DNA of 64,000 nucleotides, from positions 2,823,001-2,887,000 of the forward strand of contig JACATO010000317.1 in the NCBI GenBank assembly GCA_018389105.1. The letters run 5' to 3'. The notes under the pieces were generated by a model. That model was given only the letters and a program-made list of their open reading frames with translations, was not told the DNA's origin and did no database searches. Made by a program: the position numbers and the translations under genes. Origin of the DNA: Nautilus pompilius (Eukaryota > Mollusca > Cephalopoda > Nautilida > Nautilidae). Positions 50,490-62,229 of this stretch are shown in pieces. The number at the start of each line of letters is the position of its first letter. Position 1 is the stretch's first letter.

Positions 50490-51054
50490 ACTACCGTTTC
50501 TTGTCAAGGTTGTTTCTAATGTAGAGCGTCTGTCTCGGATGCATTATAACAAAAGCAGGTACAGGTTGTTGCATGCTGAGGCTGAAAAATTTTACTCATC
50601 ATGGATCACATATACTGCGGCATAAAATCTGATGGTAAGATGGAAGATACCCGGCTGTATTTAGGAAGCATTTTATCATATTTGGGTGTAGGGACTAACA
50701 TACTTTTCCATTTGACACTGAAGCGTTTCTGATTAACAGTTATGACTTCATGCGGTCTGATTTCATTTATTTTAATAGCATCAAATTAATTATTCATAAA
50801 AATGGTTTTACAATTCTTTATTAATATTTATTGGCAATGTAAAGAATGCTATGAAAACACACTGATTCGAACGTATTTTAAAAGAATTTGTGTTGTTTTA
50901 AGTCATTAATACCGCTGGCGTCTTACCAACAATTAAAAAGTGGAATACAAAAACAATTAAAAATTAGAAACCGAAACCAATATGTGTCACTTTTCTGTAA
51001 TTGCCCGGCAAAACATTTTTAATTATTTACCATCTTTGGAGTTTTAGGCTGACC
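50490..51054. other. Non-coding stretch
   Basis: Nothing recognisable before the Mutator-like element. Confidence 0.45.
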
Positions 51055-51099
51055 GGTGATTTCACTCCTCATGCAACTCGCTCCTGATAAATTCATTCA
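51055..51099 (+). repeat. MULE left inverted end
   Basis: Shows TTTCACTCC, then AACTCGCTCCTGATAAATTC. It matches the complement of the right end in spacing and sequence. Confidence 0.6.
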
Positions 51100-51591
51100 T
51101 GTAATAAATTTTAAAAAAGAGGGGTCCCATAATCGCTGCTTGCTGCAGCAGGTGGATGACTTAATTTCCGATGCAGCCACACATAGAAAATGTTAAAATA
51201 AATTTAAATAATTTAAGACATCAGTTATATTAATAATTTAAATAGTTTTAAAATTTAGTTTTAAAAAACAAGTTAATTATAATATTTCAAATATTCATCA
51301 GCTGGGACTACGAGCGACATGAAACTGTTGTAGCTGATAAGAGCGGACTATCGGTGATATGGAAGTGTTGTGCCAGCACTTATTGGCAAAGCCTAACCTG
51401 TTCCGTCGCTCGTCTACCGCTGCCAGGTAAGGTTTTGTCAGAACCATCCCTTCTACCATGTTTTTAACAACCTTTCAAATCCTTCTGTTTTATCCTGTCT
51501 GTTTCACCTTTCTTAAAATATTCATCGAAAAGTAGTTGAGATCGGTTTGAAAGGAAAATACCATCAAAATAATGAGGTTAACCTGAAAGTA

Positions 51592-52160
51592 CAGGGTTAT
51601 TCAAAAAAAAATGAACCGATTTCATGACACATTACTTCAGTTCTCAAGCATCGTCATGGAATGAGTCAGTGACCATTTGAAAGAGGAGTTTTCTAAGTTT
51701 TGATTGGCTGCCACAGGGGGTCGCTGTAGTCGCGTCGTTCCTCCGGCAACGTTCATTGTTTGTTTACCCTCAGAATGGCGAGTCCTCAGCAAAAGGCGTT
51801 CTCGAGTTTGCGAAAACAAAATCGGTTGTTACGGTGCAGCGTGATTTTTTCTTATGAGGATATGTAAAAGATCGCGTTTATGATCCACCGCTACCCACTA
51901 ACCTCGATGACCTTAAACATCGAATAACAACAGCGATCAACTCAGTGGATCGTGATATGCTGATACGCGTCTGGGAGGAATTCTCTTATCGCATTGATGT
52001 TGCCCGTGCTGCAGGTGGTGGCCACATTGAACACTTGTAAGGCAGAAAATAAAACTTTATTTTGAGTAGAATACTTGTGACTTAGCTGGAGTTTTCTATT
52101 GCTTTTTCCTTATTAAAATATTGCGTAATGAAATCGGTTCATTCTTTTTGAATAACCCTG
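51592..52160 (+). mobile_element. Internally deleted Tc1/mariner-type element (DUF4817-like), 569 bp
   Basis: The terminal inverted repeats of 33-34 bp (51592-51625, 52128-52160) start CAGGGTTATTC and share TGAACCGATTTCAT, with one base change and one indel between them. TA is duplicated at 51590-51591 and 52161-52162. Inside are only the two ends of a transposase gene, so the copy is non-autonomous. It lies precisely within a codon of the host MULE transposase. The near identity of its ends suggests a fairly young insertion. Confidence 0.9.
51775..52040 (+). pseudogene. Deleted Tc1/mariner-type transposase, N- and C-terminal pieces
   Basis: The ATG at 51775 begins MASPQQKAF, typical of transposases carrying a DUF4817 start; VVTVQRDF appears one frame away. 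Near 51855 the sequence jumps directly to the C-terminal part GYVKDRVYDPPLPTNL, INSVDRDMLIRVWEEF and GGGHIEHL with its stop at 52038. The DDE catalytic core is entirely missing. Confidence 0.8.
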
Positions 52161-52802
52161 TAAGATGCTTTTCAACTCTTCCAATTCTTCGAATCGCCGA
52201 TGTAACTGATGGTTTCGAGAAACTAGTCGACGACGGTGATCTTCCTAAAGAACTAGCGTCTTGTTTTGCAACGTTCTGTATTGGATGCGAAAGAGGTCGA
52301 GCTAATGGAAGACGAAGAATTACTCCAACATTACCTATTGGCATTTGTAATGTCCTTAACAGAGAAGAACGAGATACGCCTCGTACCAACGAAAAACTGA
52401 AAGGATACTATAATGCAATCCAAGACTCGGTGAGGCGCGTATACCCCAACATTTGGAAATTAATTTCAACTTTGAAGAAAGAAGAATGTTTAGCACAATT
52501 GAAAACAGTTTCAATTTGATCGGGTGAGAACGCCAAAGACGAGAAGTATAAATACGTGAACTAATCGCTGTAAGCTCTGACTGCTAGATATGATTTACGT
52601 AACTAGATCGACTTTTTACAAGGGAATAGTTCGTAACTTGTCTCACTTTCAATAAGTTTTAATTTTTAGCGCATCAGTTTTTATGACGGCCGTTTATAGC
52701 TTTTAACTGAAGCAACACTTATTTAAATAAACTTTATTTTTAACGTTGACTACGGACCACTAATACATATTTTTTGACTTTAATACTAAATAAATTGTTG
52801 CA

Positions 52803-52853
52803 GGGAGTGAAATTACCAGGAGTCAGTTTAGCGGGAGTGAATTCTCCTACAAC
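52803..52853 (-). repeat. MULE right inverted end
   Basis: Three 15-bp repeats: GGGAGTGAAATTACC, AGGAGTCAGTTTAGC, GGGAGTGAATTCTCC. Confidence 0.65.
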
Positions 52854-55800
52854 CGTATATTTACTCGATGCTTTTTGCTTTACAGTTAATAATGATCATG
52901 ACGTGAGCAAGCGCGCGGTGGAATTAAAGAAGCGAGGTAGCAAATATAAGTGAAAATCAATTTTCCACAGATATATAGAGATAATTATAAGACGAGGAGA
53001 TTTTTGCAATTTCTTTTTAAACTATAAATCAAAAAGCATCGAGTATATATAATATTCATGGATAAAGGTTATAGGTTTACTTAGAAAATTTAACTTTGAA
53101 TAATTTAAATTGTTTGACTGTTAGACATTTATAATATTCAAAACATTCTAATGACCTTAAAGGTACCAGAATAAAGCACTCTGGTGAAGTATTATATTTG
53201 AGGCTCTGGTTTGTCTCATCAAACCCCGTTTCGATGGTGATCCTTGGGAATTATGCCAGTAATTCGGTTTGGAAACATTTTTCCCAAACAGAACACCAGA
53301 TTTCAACAGTATTTTAGATAAAGGTTTGAGTGTGTGTGTGTGTTAGCTGAAGGCAGCTTTGCTACACGAAATCTTAAATTTTTAGCATATAAAACAACCC
53401 TAATCGTGTGCAGGAGACGCAAATGTTCTAACGAAAACAGGTGGGTTCGCGCGTAGTGATACAGCACATCCAGATTCGTCGCTCGCTGGCAACATCAACA
53501 ACATTTAGTAACCAAAGAGGCAGCGAACAAAAAATAGAATACAAATGTAAAGTTAATCTTGCATATCTTTCGTTGTCATCAGGTCAGACCTGTATTCCTC
53601 GTGTTTTTCTTATTACTTCGTGTCAAAGAATTTTTTTCCATTCCATGTCCATCCATTACCTCCGTTTGATGAATACTTCCATTAAATTTTTTTAATAAAA
53701 GGCCTCATGGACCTTTTACTACTTTTTTGTTGTTTTCTAGGTCACTGATTTTGTGCAGTTATTGGTTAAGACATCAGTCAACGTCACGAAAATCATTAAA
53801 ACTTGGCAATACCCCCTGATAATTCAAGAGGAAATCTTATACAGGGTTCGTAATTTCTTAACGCTATCGGTCAGGCCATAGAACGTACCAAACCAAAACC
53901 TTTATTCTGTATTTATTACATTTAATAAAATTAAGCAGATGAGACGCCTCGCTATTGATTATAACACAATACAACTATTAATGGTTCGTGAATAGTTAAC
54001 GTATGAAATAATAACAAAACTAACAAATTTTATGTAAAAACTACTCGATGTAAGTGCTTGAAGTCCGTCAAAACCAATTATAATGCATTTTTTTGGAAAG
54101 TTTTCCATCTTCCAACTTACAATAATTATTCTGGCCCTTGGCGTGAATGTAGCATCAGAACAAAAACCTGTTCTTTGTTTTTCTTCAACAATGTGAGCAT
54201 CAGGAACTAATTCAGTTATGAGTAGCAGGAAATATTGTAAATTATAAATATCGTCGGCACAAATTCCTCACTTGTGTTACTTTTTTATGAATTAAACAAA
54301 TCGCATTCTGCTTTTAGTCGGAAGCAGTTGATCTGGCTAATTTAAAGGATCTATAGCATGTACATCATCTTCAGATTAACGGCCATTATCATTTGATTTC
54401 TTACCTAGTTTACAGTAGTTGTTAATTTTGCGCACATCAGATCAATTTAACCCAATTTTATTATCTAAAATTTTCTCACTTTTGTAGATCGATATTACCA
54501 ATTAAATAGTTAATTCTAATTTACTGAGAAAATGTTTTTATTTTTTATTTTAGATTTAGATTTTTTTTTATTTTCCACAATTAATGGTCCTTAATACCTT
54601 TCTTGGCTAGTAAAATAAATCTTAAGTTTCAGGTTATATGTGTATTTTTTACAAGTATAATTTTTAAAAATCAACTATTTTTAAATTTTATTTATATTTA
54701 TTATGTATATTTTAGTTCCTTTCAGCTTAATTTTATTTTATTTTTTGATTTTATTAGAGTTTTCTTGCTGTGTTTTTTTCAGCTATAATTAAAAAAAAAA
54801 CATTATTGTTATATTGCATTATTTACATATATTGCTATTAACTTTCATTTTCTTTTAACAGACAACTTGCCCCTTTGAAGTTATTTATTTAGTAAGACAG
54901 CTAGCGCTGACTGGAGAATGGCAGATAAAAGGGACTAGTTTTTTTCGTGTGGGAGGCAAAAGCAAACCACTACTCACAAGAAAACTGAATACAAGAGAAG
55001 ATTCTTGTAGTCATTAGCAAGTAAAATCTGAACACTTTAAAGTAAAACGAAGTACAAGAGTCGTACAGAAAGTATTGACTGCTAATTAATTGAAAAAAAT
55101 ACTATTCCAACAAAAAATGAGGTTTTATTCACACATCTGTTAGTGGAAATATCAAAACAACCCCAAGAGAATTAGTGCTACCTTTCACATAATCCCCAAT
55201 TTTGATAACAATTTCCGTGGTATTGGCTACTATAATATTACCTGTCAAGTAACAGTGATACTACTGGTGTTGATCTGATACTAAAGAGTAGATCAAACAT
55301 CTTGTGGGCATAAAGTTATAAGTTTTTAAAATAGTGTTTCTTTTGTAAATCTTTATAGCTAATTTTTCAATTCAACGACCGGAAATTCCCAGAATATGGC
55401 GGTGAAAGCCATGCCCTCATTCAGTATATCGTTTTTTCTTCAGGTTTTGACGTTATGACCCACTGTTTTGACATTTTGGATGTTGTCTGGTCGAGATATC
55501 ACTAATGATAGTAACGCCTAAATACGTCTGGAGATTCGTTTTTCTTTTTACCAACGAAATGTTTTAAATAAGTTTTTTTTGGTGCCAATCAAACAACCCC
55601 TTTCTTGGAGAAAATGGTAGATAACTATGAGTTCTTCGACACTAAGTAACCATTAAAAACTTAAGTCAAAAAGTATGGTCTGCTATTAGTGTAGACTTGC
55701 TTTATGACGCATAGCTTTGGTAAACGCTTTGCAAAAAGAATTTTTTTTTTTACAAAATTTTTAATGTAGATATTCTGTCATTCTTTCTCTCTCAGGTGGT

Positions 55801-57735
55801 ACAGAAAAAGATCGATAGAATTTACTTCAAAGATTTCCTTCGGAGAAACTAAAATTCAATATATACAAATCACCAGGAAAAGTCATTAATTTTTACTTTG
55901 CTTCGAGTATCCTGAAGTGCAGTATTAACAACCGAAATAAGGTTAAAGTGTGTGGGTATTCAAAAATACATTAATATAGGTTTGACACCATTTTTCCTGT
56001 TTTTTTTTTATTTTCTAGAAAAATTGATTACTTTTTATGTCCTAAACTAAACGAATTAAAAATTAAAACTAACAATTGCAGAGTGTTGTTAAAATTGAAA
56101 CAATAGTTGCTAAAATTCACTGGGTACCAAGTGATATGAACGATATTTTTCTACCTATGAGAATTTTAATATCCTGCATTATTAATACATGGCTTTGATC
56201 ACATACACGTAGAAGACCAGTAGATTCTATACATTTTACTGAGAACATATTTTTTTTGAAATCATGTTAATATTTTAGGAAACAAAAGGTGATTTTCACC
56301 AGCTTCCGTTATGCGCTAGAGATCAGTGATTAAGTATCAAATATTTTCAACTTGACCAGATTTCTTTATGTAATTAAATAAATGAAAATGATTTTCAAGG
56401 AAGATCTTCTGTCACTTGATATAAACCATATTTTTTCCAATATATTTTATATACATAAAATCTTAACCTTTAATAATTCAGTGAATTCAATTTTTTTCCC
56501 CGTGTTTGACCAGCCGGTGCAACTCGTTTGTAATCAGATCTGTAGAAATTATTCTGAAAGAGTGAATTAATTGATTATTGATTTTCAGAAGAGAGACTTT
56601 GTTTTAAGGGGAAATAAATTACCTATTTTCTCCCTAAATATTTTCGAAAATCGTTTTTCAACAGTAAGATTTTGCACGGTTGTGACTGATCATTTTCTCA
56701 GATTATCCAGGGAGAAAAAATAATTTCGATAAATTGCGAAATAATGAGTTCACTTTATTTCGAATATTAAATTTAAAAAAAAATTAAAGGTGTAGATTTT
56801 ATTCTTGCATTCTCTTGTAAACGGCGCAACAGTGGCAGGTGTTAAAGGCACCGTTAATATATACACTGCTCTATTTGTTAATACCGGTATCTACTTTACA
56901 AAGATCATGGCGTCCTGCCGTTCTGGGGACCACAAAATTCCGCTTCCTAGACGAACAATCGACCGGGAATTTATTCCTTAACATCTAAACCAGCACTAAA
57001 ATAAATCTTTTTACCTTTTCCTTGCCAAGAAAATAGACATAAACTTTCTATACACGAGTGAGTTTTTGAAAAAGAATTGTTTTCAATGAATAGCAGCTCT
57101 GCGACGAAGAGCCTTAAGCACGAGGAAATTATTTCCTATTATAGAGAATCTGCATCAGCGAGTACCCGGATGTCGGGTAAAGCCTGACTCGGAGAGCGAA
57201 CGGGGTTCGAAGGTGTAAAGACACTGCAGCGTAAACATGTCTTCCTCATCTCGCAGATCGGTTTTCATTATGTCTGGGTGCCATTGTTTGATACAGCCGA
57301 AGAGTAAACCCTAAAAATGTTTATACTGCCCCCTAACTTAAGTAAGTTTGATGTATACAACTTAAAACATTACTCTGTTCAATTATCTACCATTTTATCT
57401 TTTAGGAAAACAGTAAGTATTGCGTAACTGATGGCCCCTTAATGGTCCACATATCACGCTAGTTTTAAGCGACTAAATGTACGTCCATTTAAAATGGTTC
57501 AGGGAAATCTAACCCGACTGGGTGAAGGTAAAAATCTATTTCCTTAATGCAAACATCTAATTAGAGTCAGGAAATTCATCAAAATTAATAACGAGTTCAA
57601 AACAATATGCCTTTCGTCGCTGAAAAATGGATGGAAGAACTAAAGAAATCTAATTAGTTTCCTCTTGTTGCCGTATCTCGTGGTTCAAACGATTGTTCAG
57701 GTCGTTGGAAGCTGGGATACTAATTAGACGGGAAT
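52854..57735. other. Non-coding AT-rich stretch
   Basis: A short (GT)n at 53329-53343. The ORFs at 53441-53695 and 54603-54788 have no motifs and a composition expected by chance. Confidence 0.5.
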
Positions 57736-57737
57736 AG

Positions 57738-57775
57738 GATTTCGCGGCAACGGAAACTATGGCGGGAACGGAATC
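57738..57775. promoter_or_regulatory. Paired E2F-like sites in a GC-rich patch
   Basis: TTTCGCGG (57740-57747) and GGCGGGAA (57761-57768) lie 13 bp apart in a locally GC-rich segment. An ATG overlapping the second site opens a 32-codon frame (MAGTESPDAVNQ...). Could be a promoter or first exon. No other support. Confidence 0.2.
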
Positions 57776-58790
57776 CCCTGATGCAGTCAACCAAATCAGC
57801 GAAAGTCCCTGCTGCAAAATCTTCTATTCAGCTTTCGAGCGACAGTCCACTTAAGCACAGAGCAAGAAGAAATCCCTACGTGAAAGGTTTGCCAAACCAA
57901 GTCACGGTACCGGGTTTAGGTTGGGCCTGGTCTCTCAGCTGGCCGATACTCCACACAGTTTACTAAACACTGCACAGTTCTTTCATCCGACGGCCATTCA
58001 GACCTCAAGTAAATGTAACATTTTTTTTTTTAATATTTCAGTGATTTTCGTGACTTCAACAAGGTTTGGGGAATTTCTTTGTGTGAATCACTCTGAGTTT
58101 TAGATATAAAATAATAACTGGTATAATAAACGCCTAAGGTAAAAGGAGCGTGAAAATTCGGATTTAAAAGTAAACCATTTATAAACATTTCCATTAGTTT
58201 ATCTGATAGATGGCTTTTCCACAGATTAATAATCTAAATGCCTAGGCACTAAAATAAATGTTAACCCTTACTCCTTCCTGTTCCCAACGGGACACTTTAA
58301 ATTAAGTGTTTTTTTTTTGTTTAGATTCTCAAAAGACTGACTGATTTTCCTCACACTTCTTCTCACCTCGAGCACATCGCATGATCAGCCATCGAATCAC
58401 GAAACAGTACACGCTATTTCGGTTTATTCTCAGATGAAATATTCCATTGTTGTTCGATAAATGCTGAAACATCACTATCAGATATTACTGATATGATAAT
58501 ACATGGTGATCACCTAAAAACCTTCGACTCGTGAAATTATCCGCCTCTTTCTAACGACAGTTTCATCGGCATTTCACTCAAGGTTTTGCCGTCTTCACCA
58601 TCTATTTTGCTTCATCGAGATTGTAGCCATACTCAGAGCCATCTTGCAGTCGATAATTTGCCATGTTTTCAAGCGACGATCGAATTTTCCCGGAGCTGCT
58701 TAGCAGGACAGAGATCTGAGCACAGTGCTATAATTCAATCTGTTTTTAACTTCCCGGACGTTCCTTGTTCCTTTGTTTAAAAATAGTTCA
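57776..58790. other. Mostly non-coding
   Basis: The last 200 bp may hold the degraded 3' part of the Tc1-like fragment that follows. Confidence 0.4.
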
Positions 58791-58794
58791 TACT

Positions 58795-59220
58795 CATTTA
58801 GGCGGAATGAGTTGGATTGTCGTGTTCAAAATTGAATTGTCGGGCAAACAAGACGTACTCTCTGTTTGATACGGCGTGATGAAAAGAATTCGATAATTGT
58901 CTTCTTTTTTTAATAAGCAACCCCCAACGTTTATGTCTTCGCAAAACATCTTAACGTAAATTATCTTTCTTTTCCATGCTTTTACATTTAACATCAAAGA
59001 CTTGCCGCCGTCGCCAAGCAAATAGGGTGTCTGAAACTAAGCAGCTTGGAATAGAGAGTTGTGTTGAAATAGGACAGTTTTCCATTCACCAATGGACCAG
59101 TCTTTGTGAGCTCCGGTTTTTTTTCTTAACCCTCTTAGCTTTGCAGCTATCGTTGCCTGTTTTTTTTTGTTTTGTTCAGGTGACAATTTGTTTTTTTTCC
59201 GGTAGCGTCGTGTGACCATG
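58795..59220 (-). pseudogene. Tc1-like transposase fragment, decayed
   Basis: In minus-strand order and in more than one frame: AAKLRGLRKKTGAHKDWSIG, EWKTVLF (59068-59120), FAWRRRQVFDVKCK (58981-59030), and FNFEHDNPTHSA (58801-58840). Typical Tc1 transposases read AHKDWTxxDWKxVIFSDES, VWRRPGEAYxPKC and FQQDNAPxHTA at these places. The Asp of the SDES block is lost here (FQHNS). Short, frame-broken, with no inverted ends seen. Confidence 0.55.
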
Positions 59221-62005
59221 GATTCCAGTATCTTTTGAACAACACCTCACACCGATAATCAGTCTTAGTTTTATCTCTAGGGTTAACAAGTGATAAGCGA
59301 GGACGTTGAACGACGAATTTTAACTGCTGAAGCCACCGTCGCCTTTCTCTAGCGCGCACGCTTCACCAGACCTTAGATTACTTTTAACGAGTATAATGGA
59401 AAATTTTGGAGAACCTCCCCACTTTGTACGCTACTCGGCAATCAGTCAATGGAAATTCTCTCAGTGAAAATCCTAAATTAGATCTCTTGTGAAATCTTCT
59501 GCTTTCGCCGATCCTCCAGTCAAGAAAGCAGATACTGAGGTTCCATATAACTCTTCTTATAGAAAACATCAGTGATGTGCCAGCGCATCCAAAGACGGCC
59601 AACCATGTTCACACAATTGTTGTTTTGACAAGTTATTTGACAAAATCTCGAAGACCGATGACTAACAGTTTATTTGCTTTACTTTGAGAGCAATTAATTA
59701 AGAAACTGCATTCTATACTTTAAGTCTATCACCAAAATAGCGCAGATAACCTTTTTAAAACAGTTATTGATAAAGTCTCAAAGTAATCCATTGTAATACC
59801 TTTCGGGTTTGGATATTTTACATTTAAAACGTAAAAAAAACAAAACAAACTAAAGCATAAATGTGTAAATTAAGCAGGAAGTAAAATTTATCAATAAAAA
59901 ATGTTTAATATTAAAAGGATGAAAGGAAGGTTTCGAACTAAACTCATGGATGTTCTCTCACCACTAACGAAAAGAAAGAAATGAGAAATCAAAATTGAAA
60001 TAGGACAAAAAAAAAACGTGAACAATTATTTTATTAAGATAATTGAACCTCACCATTTGGAAATAGAAGCGGAAATGAGGATTGTTTATTGATAAATGAA
60101 GACAAAAATTTGTTGTAGGATAAAGATTCTTTATTTAAAAAAAAAAAACAAAACAGTGATAGGTAGTAGAATTAATAATTAAAGTGACTGACAAAAGATA
60201 ATTCTGCCCATTCGTGTAAAGCTTTATCGGATAATAGTAGTTTAGTTTTCCGGATGTGATATTTAAAATGATCAATATCTCAATCCCTGGAAGAAAAGGA
60301 AATTCTCTAGTTTACACTTTTTTAAAAAATCATCCGTTGATATAAACAGTTTTTTTAATTTTTACATTAAGAAAAATTTGTCTGGTATATGGAAGATTAC
60401 TATGAACCTGTTCAGTGTTGCACTTTACAGAGTTACTAGACCACTGCGTCTCCTTATATGTTAGATGCAATCACAGGGTGAATAGTCTCCTTGTACAGAA
60501 TGTTATCTTTAATGACTAACATAAAGACTTGCTCAATTTACTGAAGGACAGCTTTGATGTCGTGCAAGTTTAACAAAACCTGTTCTTCTGGTTCTTTATG
60601 TCAGTACTGAACACGAATTAAACGGCTTTTCGTCCACTGGAGAGACCAAACGACGCTTAACCTCTAGAGATTCTTCAGTTTTAAATGCCATCATGCAGAC
60701 GATCTTACTTTTTTTTATTGTTATGCTTTTAGACATTCTTGAATCTTCTTGAACCATGTCCAAAAAATAATTAAAAAATTGTCATTTATCGCAGATTTAA
60801 AGGCATTTTATTTGAGCGCAGTTATTATATTTGTTCTAAATTTTAAAGGAAAAGATGCTAAACGTGAAATTTTAGTCGTAGACGCACTAAATTCACCGCG
60901 AACCTGTAAAACAGCGGAAGAGACCGAGCTGCGATTTGTTTAATGTCTGATATAAAAGATCCAAGAGAAAAGGAAGTATTTTCTGTCTATGTTAAATATT
61001 AAATGACGTTTTTATGATTGCTAGTGAGAATACGCAATTGTTACTGCTCTTAGACGAATATGTTGGACTGTTCTGAACCATTAGGGAGACGAATTTCTGG
61101 ACCAGCTGTTTGCGCAGTTGCAATTCTGACTTAGATGAGAAGCTTATATTGTTTGATAATCTTACGTTTCGTTTTCTTCATTTATAATTTGATTGGAAGT
61201 GTACTATGTCTGTCAGCCTCTAGGCAAGGCGATCATATATTGCCTGCGCTTCATCAGACATTTCTATATGCATCATCGCGTAGCTATTCCCCTATAATAG
61301 AGTCATCAATTAGAAAAACACATGTGTTAAAAGCTCTGCTGATCTTGTCAGTTTTCTTATAATCCACTTTAGCAGAAAGTGTTCATTCTCGAACAGGCAG
61401 GAGAAGAAGCGGAGTTACAGATAAAAGACTGGTGATTGTTTTAATTTCTGAAACTTCGTGCGTTTGTTCAACAGCTGAAACGACTTTTTACTGTCTTTTG
61501 TTTGTTTGTTTCTGAACACATATTTTAATTTCACTGGGTTTGGAGCAGATGGAACATAAGCTCTGACTCAAGCACACAGTGGGCCGACCTTCCATTGTTT
61601 TATATTTCAAGCTATTATTATACATGTATGAAAACAAATGTTTTTTTTTTTCAATTTAGTAAAGGAATACGGCGTAAGAAAAGCATAAAATACAAAAGAA
61701 CCAACGGATTTCCTAATTTTTCAAAGATCATTGTAACAAAAAAAAATGTTTCCTCTAACGAAATCTGTTCTTGACTTCGTTTCCCTTTATTCCATATACA
61801 AAAGAGAGGAACTTATACTTTGGTCGTAAGGACATTTTATCTTCTTTTCGGTGTAGTTATCTCCTGCGATAACTCCGCACAACCAGTCATTTTCCACGTC
61901 ACGTGATCTTGCTACTCTGTTTGTTATAGTATAAATCCACATCTGATTGCTTAAGATACAGATTATGTAGTTAAACTACGCGCATTTACACTAAACTGAA
62001 TTGGT
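59221..62005. other. Non-coding AT-rich stretch
   Basis: Nothing recognisable. The ORFs at 59384-59602 and 61135-61362 lack motifs. Confidence 0.5.
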
Positions 62006-62009
62006 GCTT

Positions 62010-62222
62010 TCGAATCCCGGGGGTTGCCAACCATGCTGTCATGATTGTCCTCAGTGGTCATTAAATGTGGCGGGCTGCCAGAACGTAAAATAACCCTCCA
62101 CTTTTAGAAGAGGAACGACTCCGGAATTTCTGAAGAGAACGTGTTAAGGTTGTGCGGCAAACCCAACAGTCCCAGCCGAGACTCGAACCCTCCTCAACCA
62201 TGGCCACCGGACCACCTCGCCT
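62010..62222 (-). repeat. tRNA-derived SINE
   Basis: The minus-strand head reads GCGAGGTGGTCCGGTGG (A box) and GAGGGTTCGAGTCTCGG (B box). The anticodon arm between them is shortened. A roughly 160-bp GC-rich body follows. No second copy was spotted in the window, so its 3' end is a guess. Confidence 0.6.
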
Positions 62223-62229
62223 TTCTATT

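Larger units (their letters stand above)
51457..52519 (+). pseudogene. MULE transposase C-terminal fragment, interrupted
   Basis: Before the insertion, 45 codons include CLFHLS, then a stop, then NIHRKVVEIGLKGKYHQNNE. After it the same frame continues with LPILRIADVTDGFEKLVDDG, LPKELASCF, then TPRTNEKLKGYYNAI and PNIWKLISTLKKEE. These correspond to the end of MULE transposases (ALAFVPVEDV, LPRTNNSVEGWH, HPSIWKLI in typical members). One in-frame TAA, in place of the usual Gln codon after CLFHLS, predates or follows the insertion. The N-terminal catalytic part is absent. Confidence 0.75.
51055..52853 (+). mobile_element. Mutator-like element (MULE), decayed, about 1.8 kb
   Basis: Matching inverted ends lie at 51055-51099 and 52803-52853. 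Both are built from ACTCC blocks about 15 bp apart. Between them is a MULE transposase fragment (51457-51591 and 52163-52519) split by a Tc1/mariner-type insertion. Without the insert the element is only about 1.2 kb, so much of its gene is already gone. No flanking 8-9 bp duplication was visible, so the outermost bases are uncertain. Confidence 0.65.

Noticed and set aside
51308-51376. Imperfect 40-bp direct duplication (GGACTA...TGTTGT)
   Set aside because: About 20 of 27 bases agree; too weak to separate from chance within the MULE remnant.
52096-52389. 97-codon minus-strand ORF
   Set aside because: Antisense shadow of the MULE transposase fragment, which explains the sequence better.
57166-57182. 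TACCCGGATGTCGGGTA hairpin
   Set aside because: Six-base arms are expected by chance; no terminator or element context.
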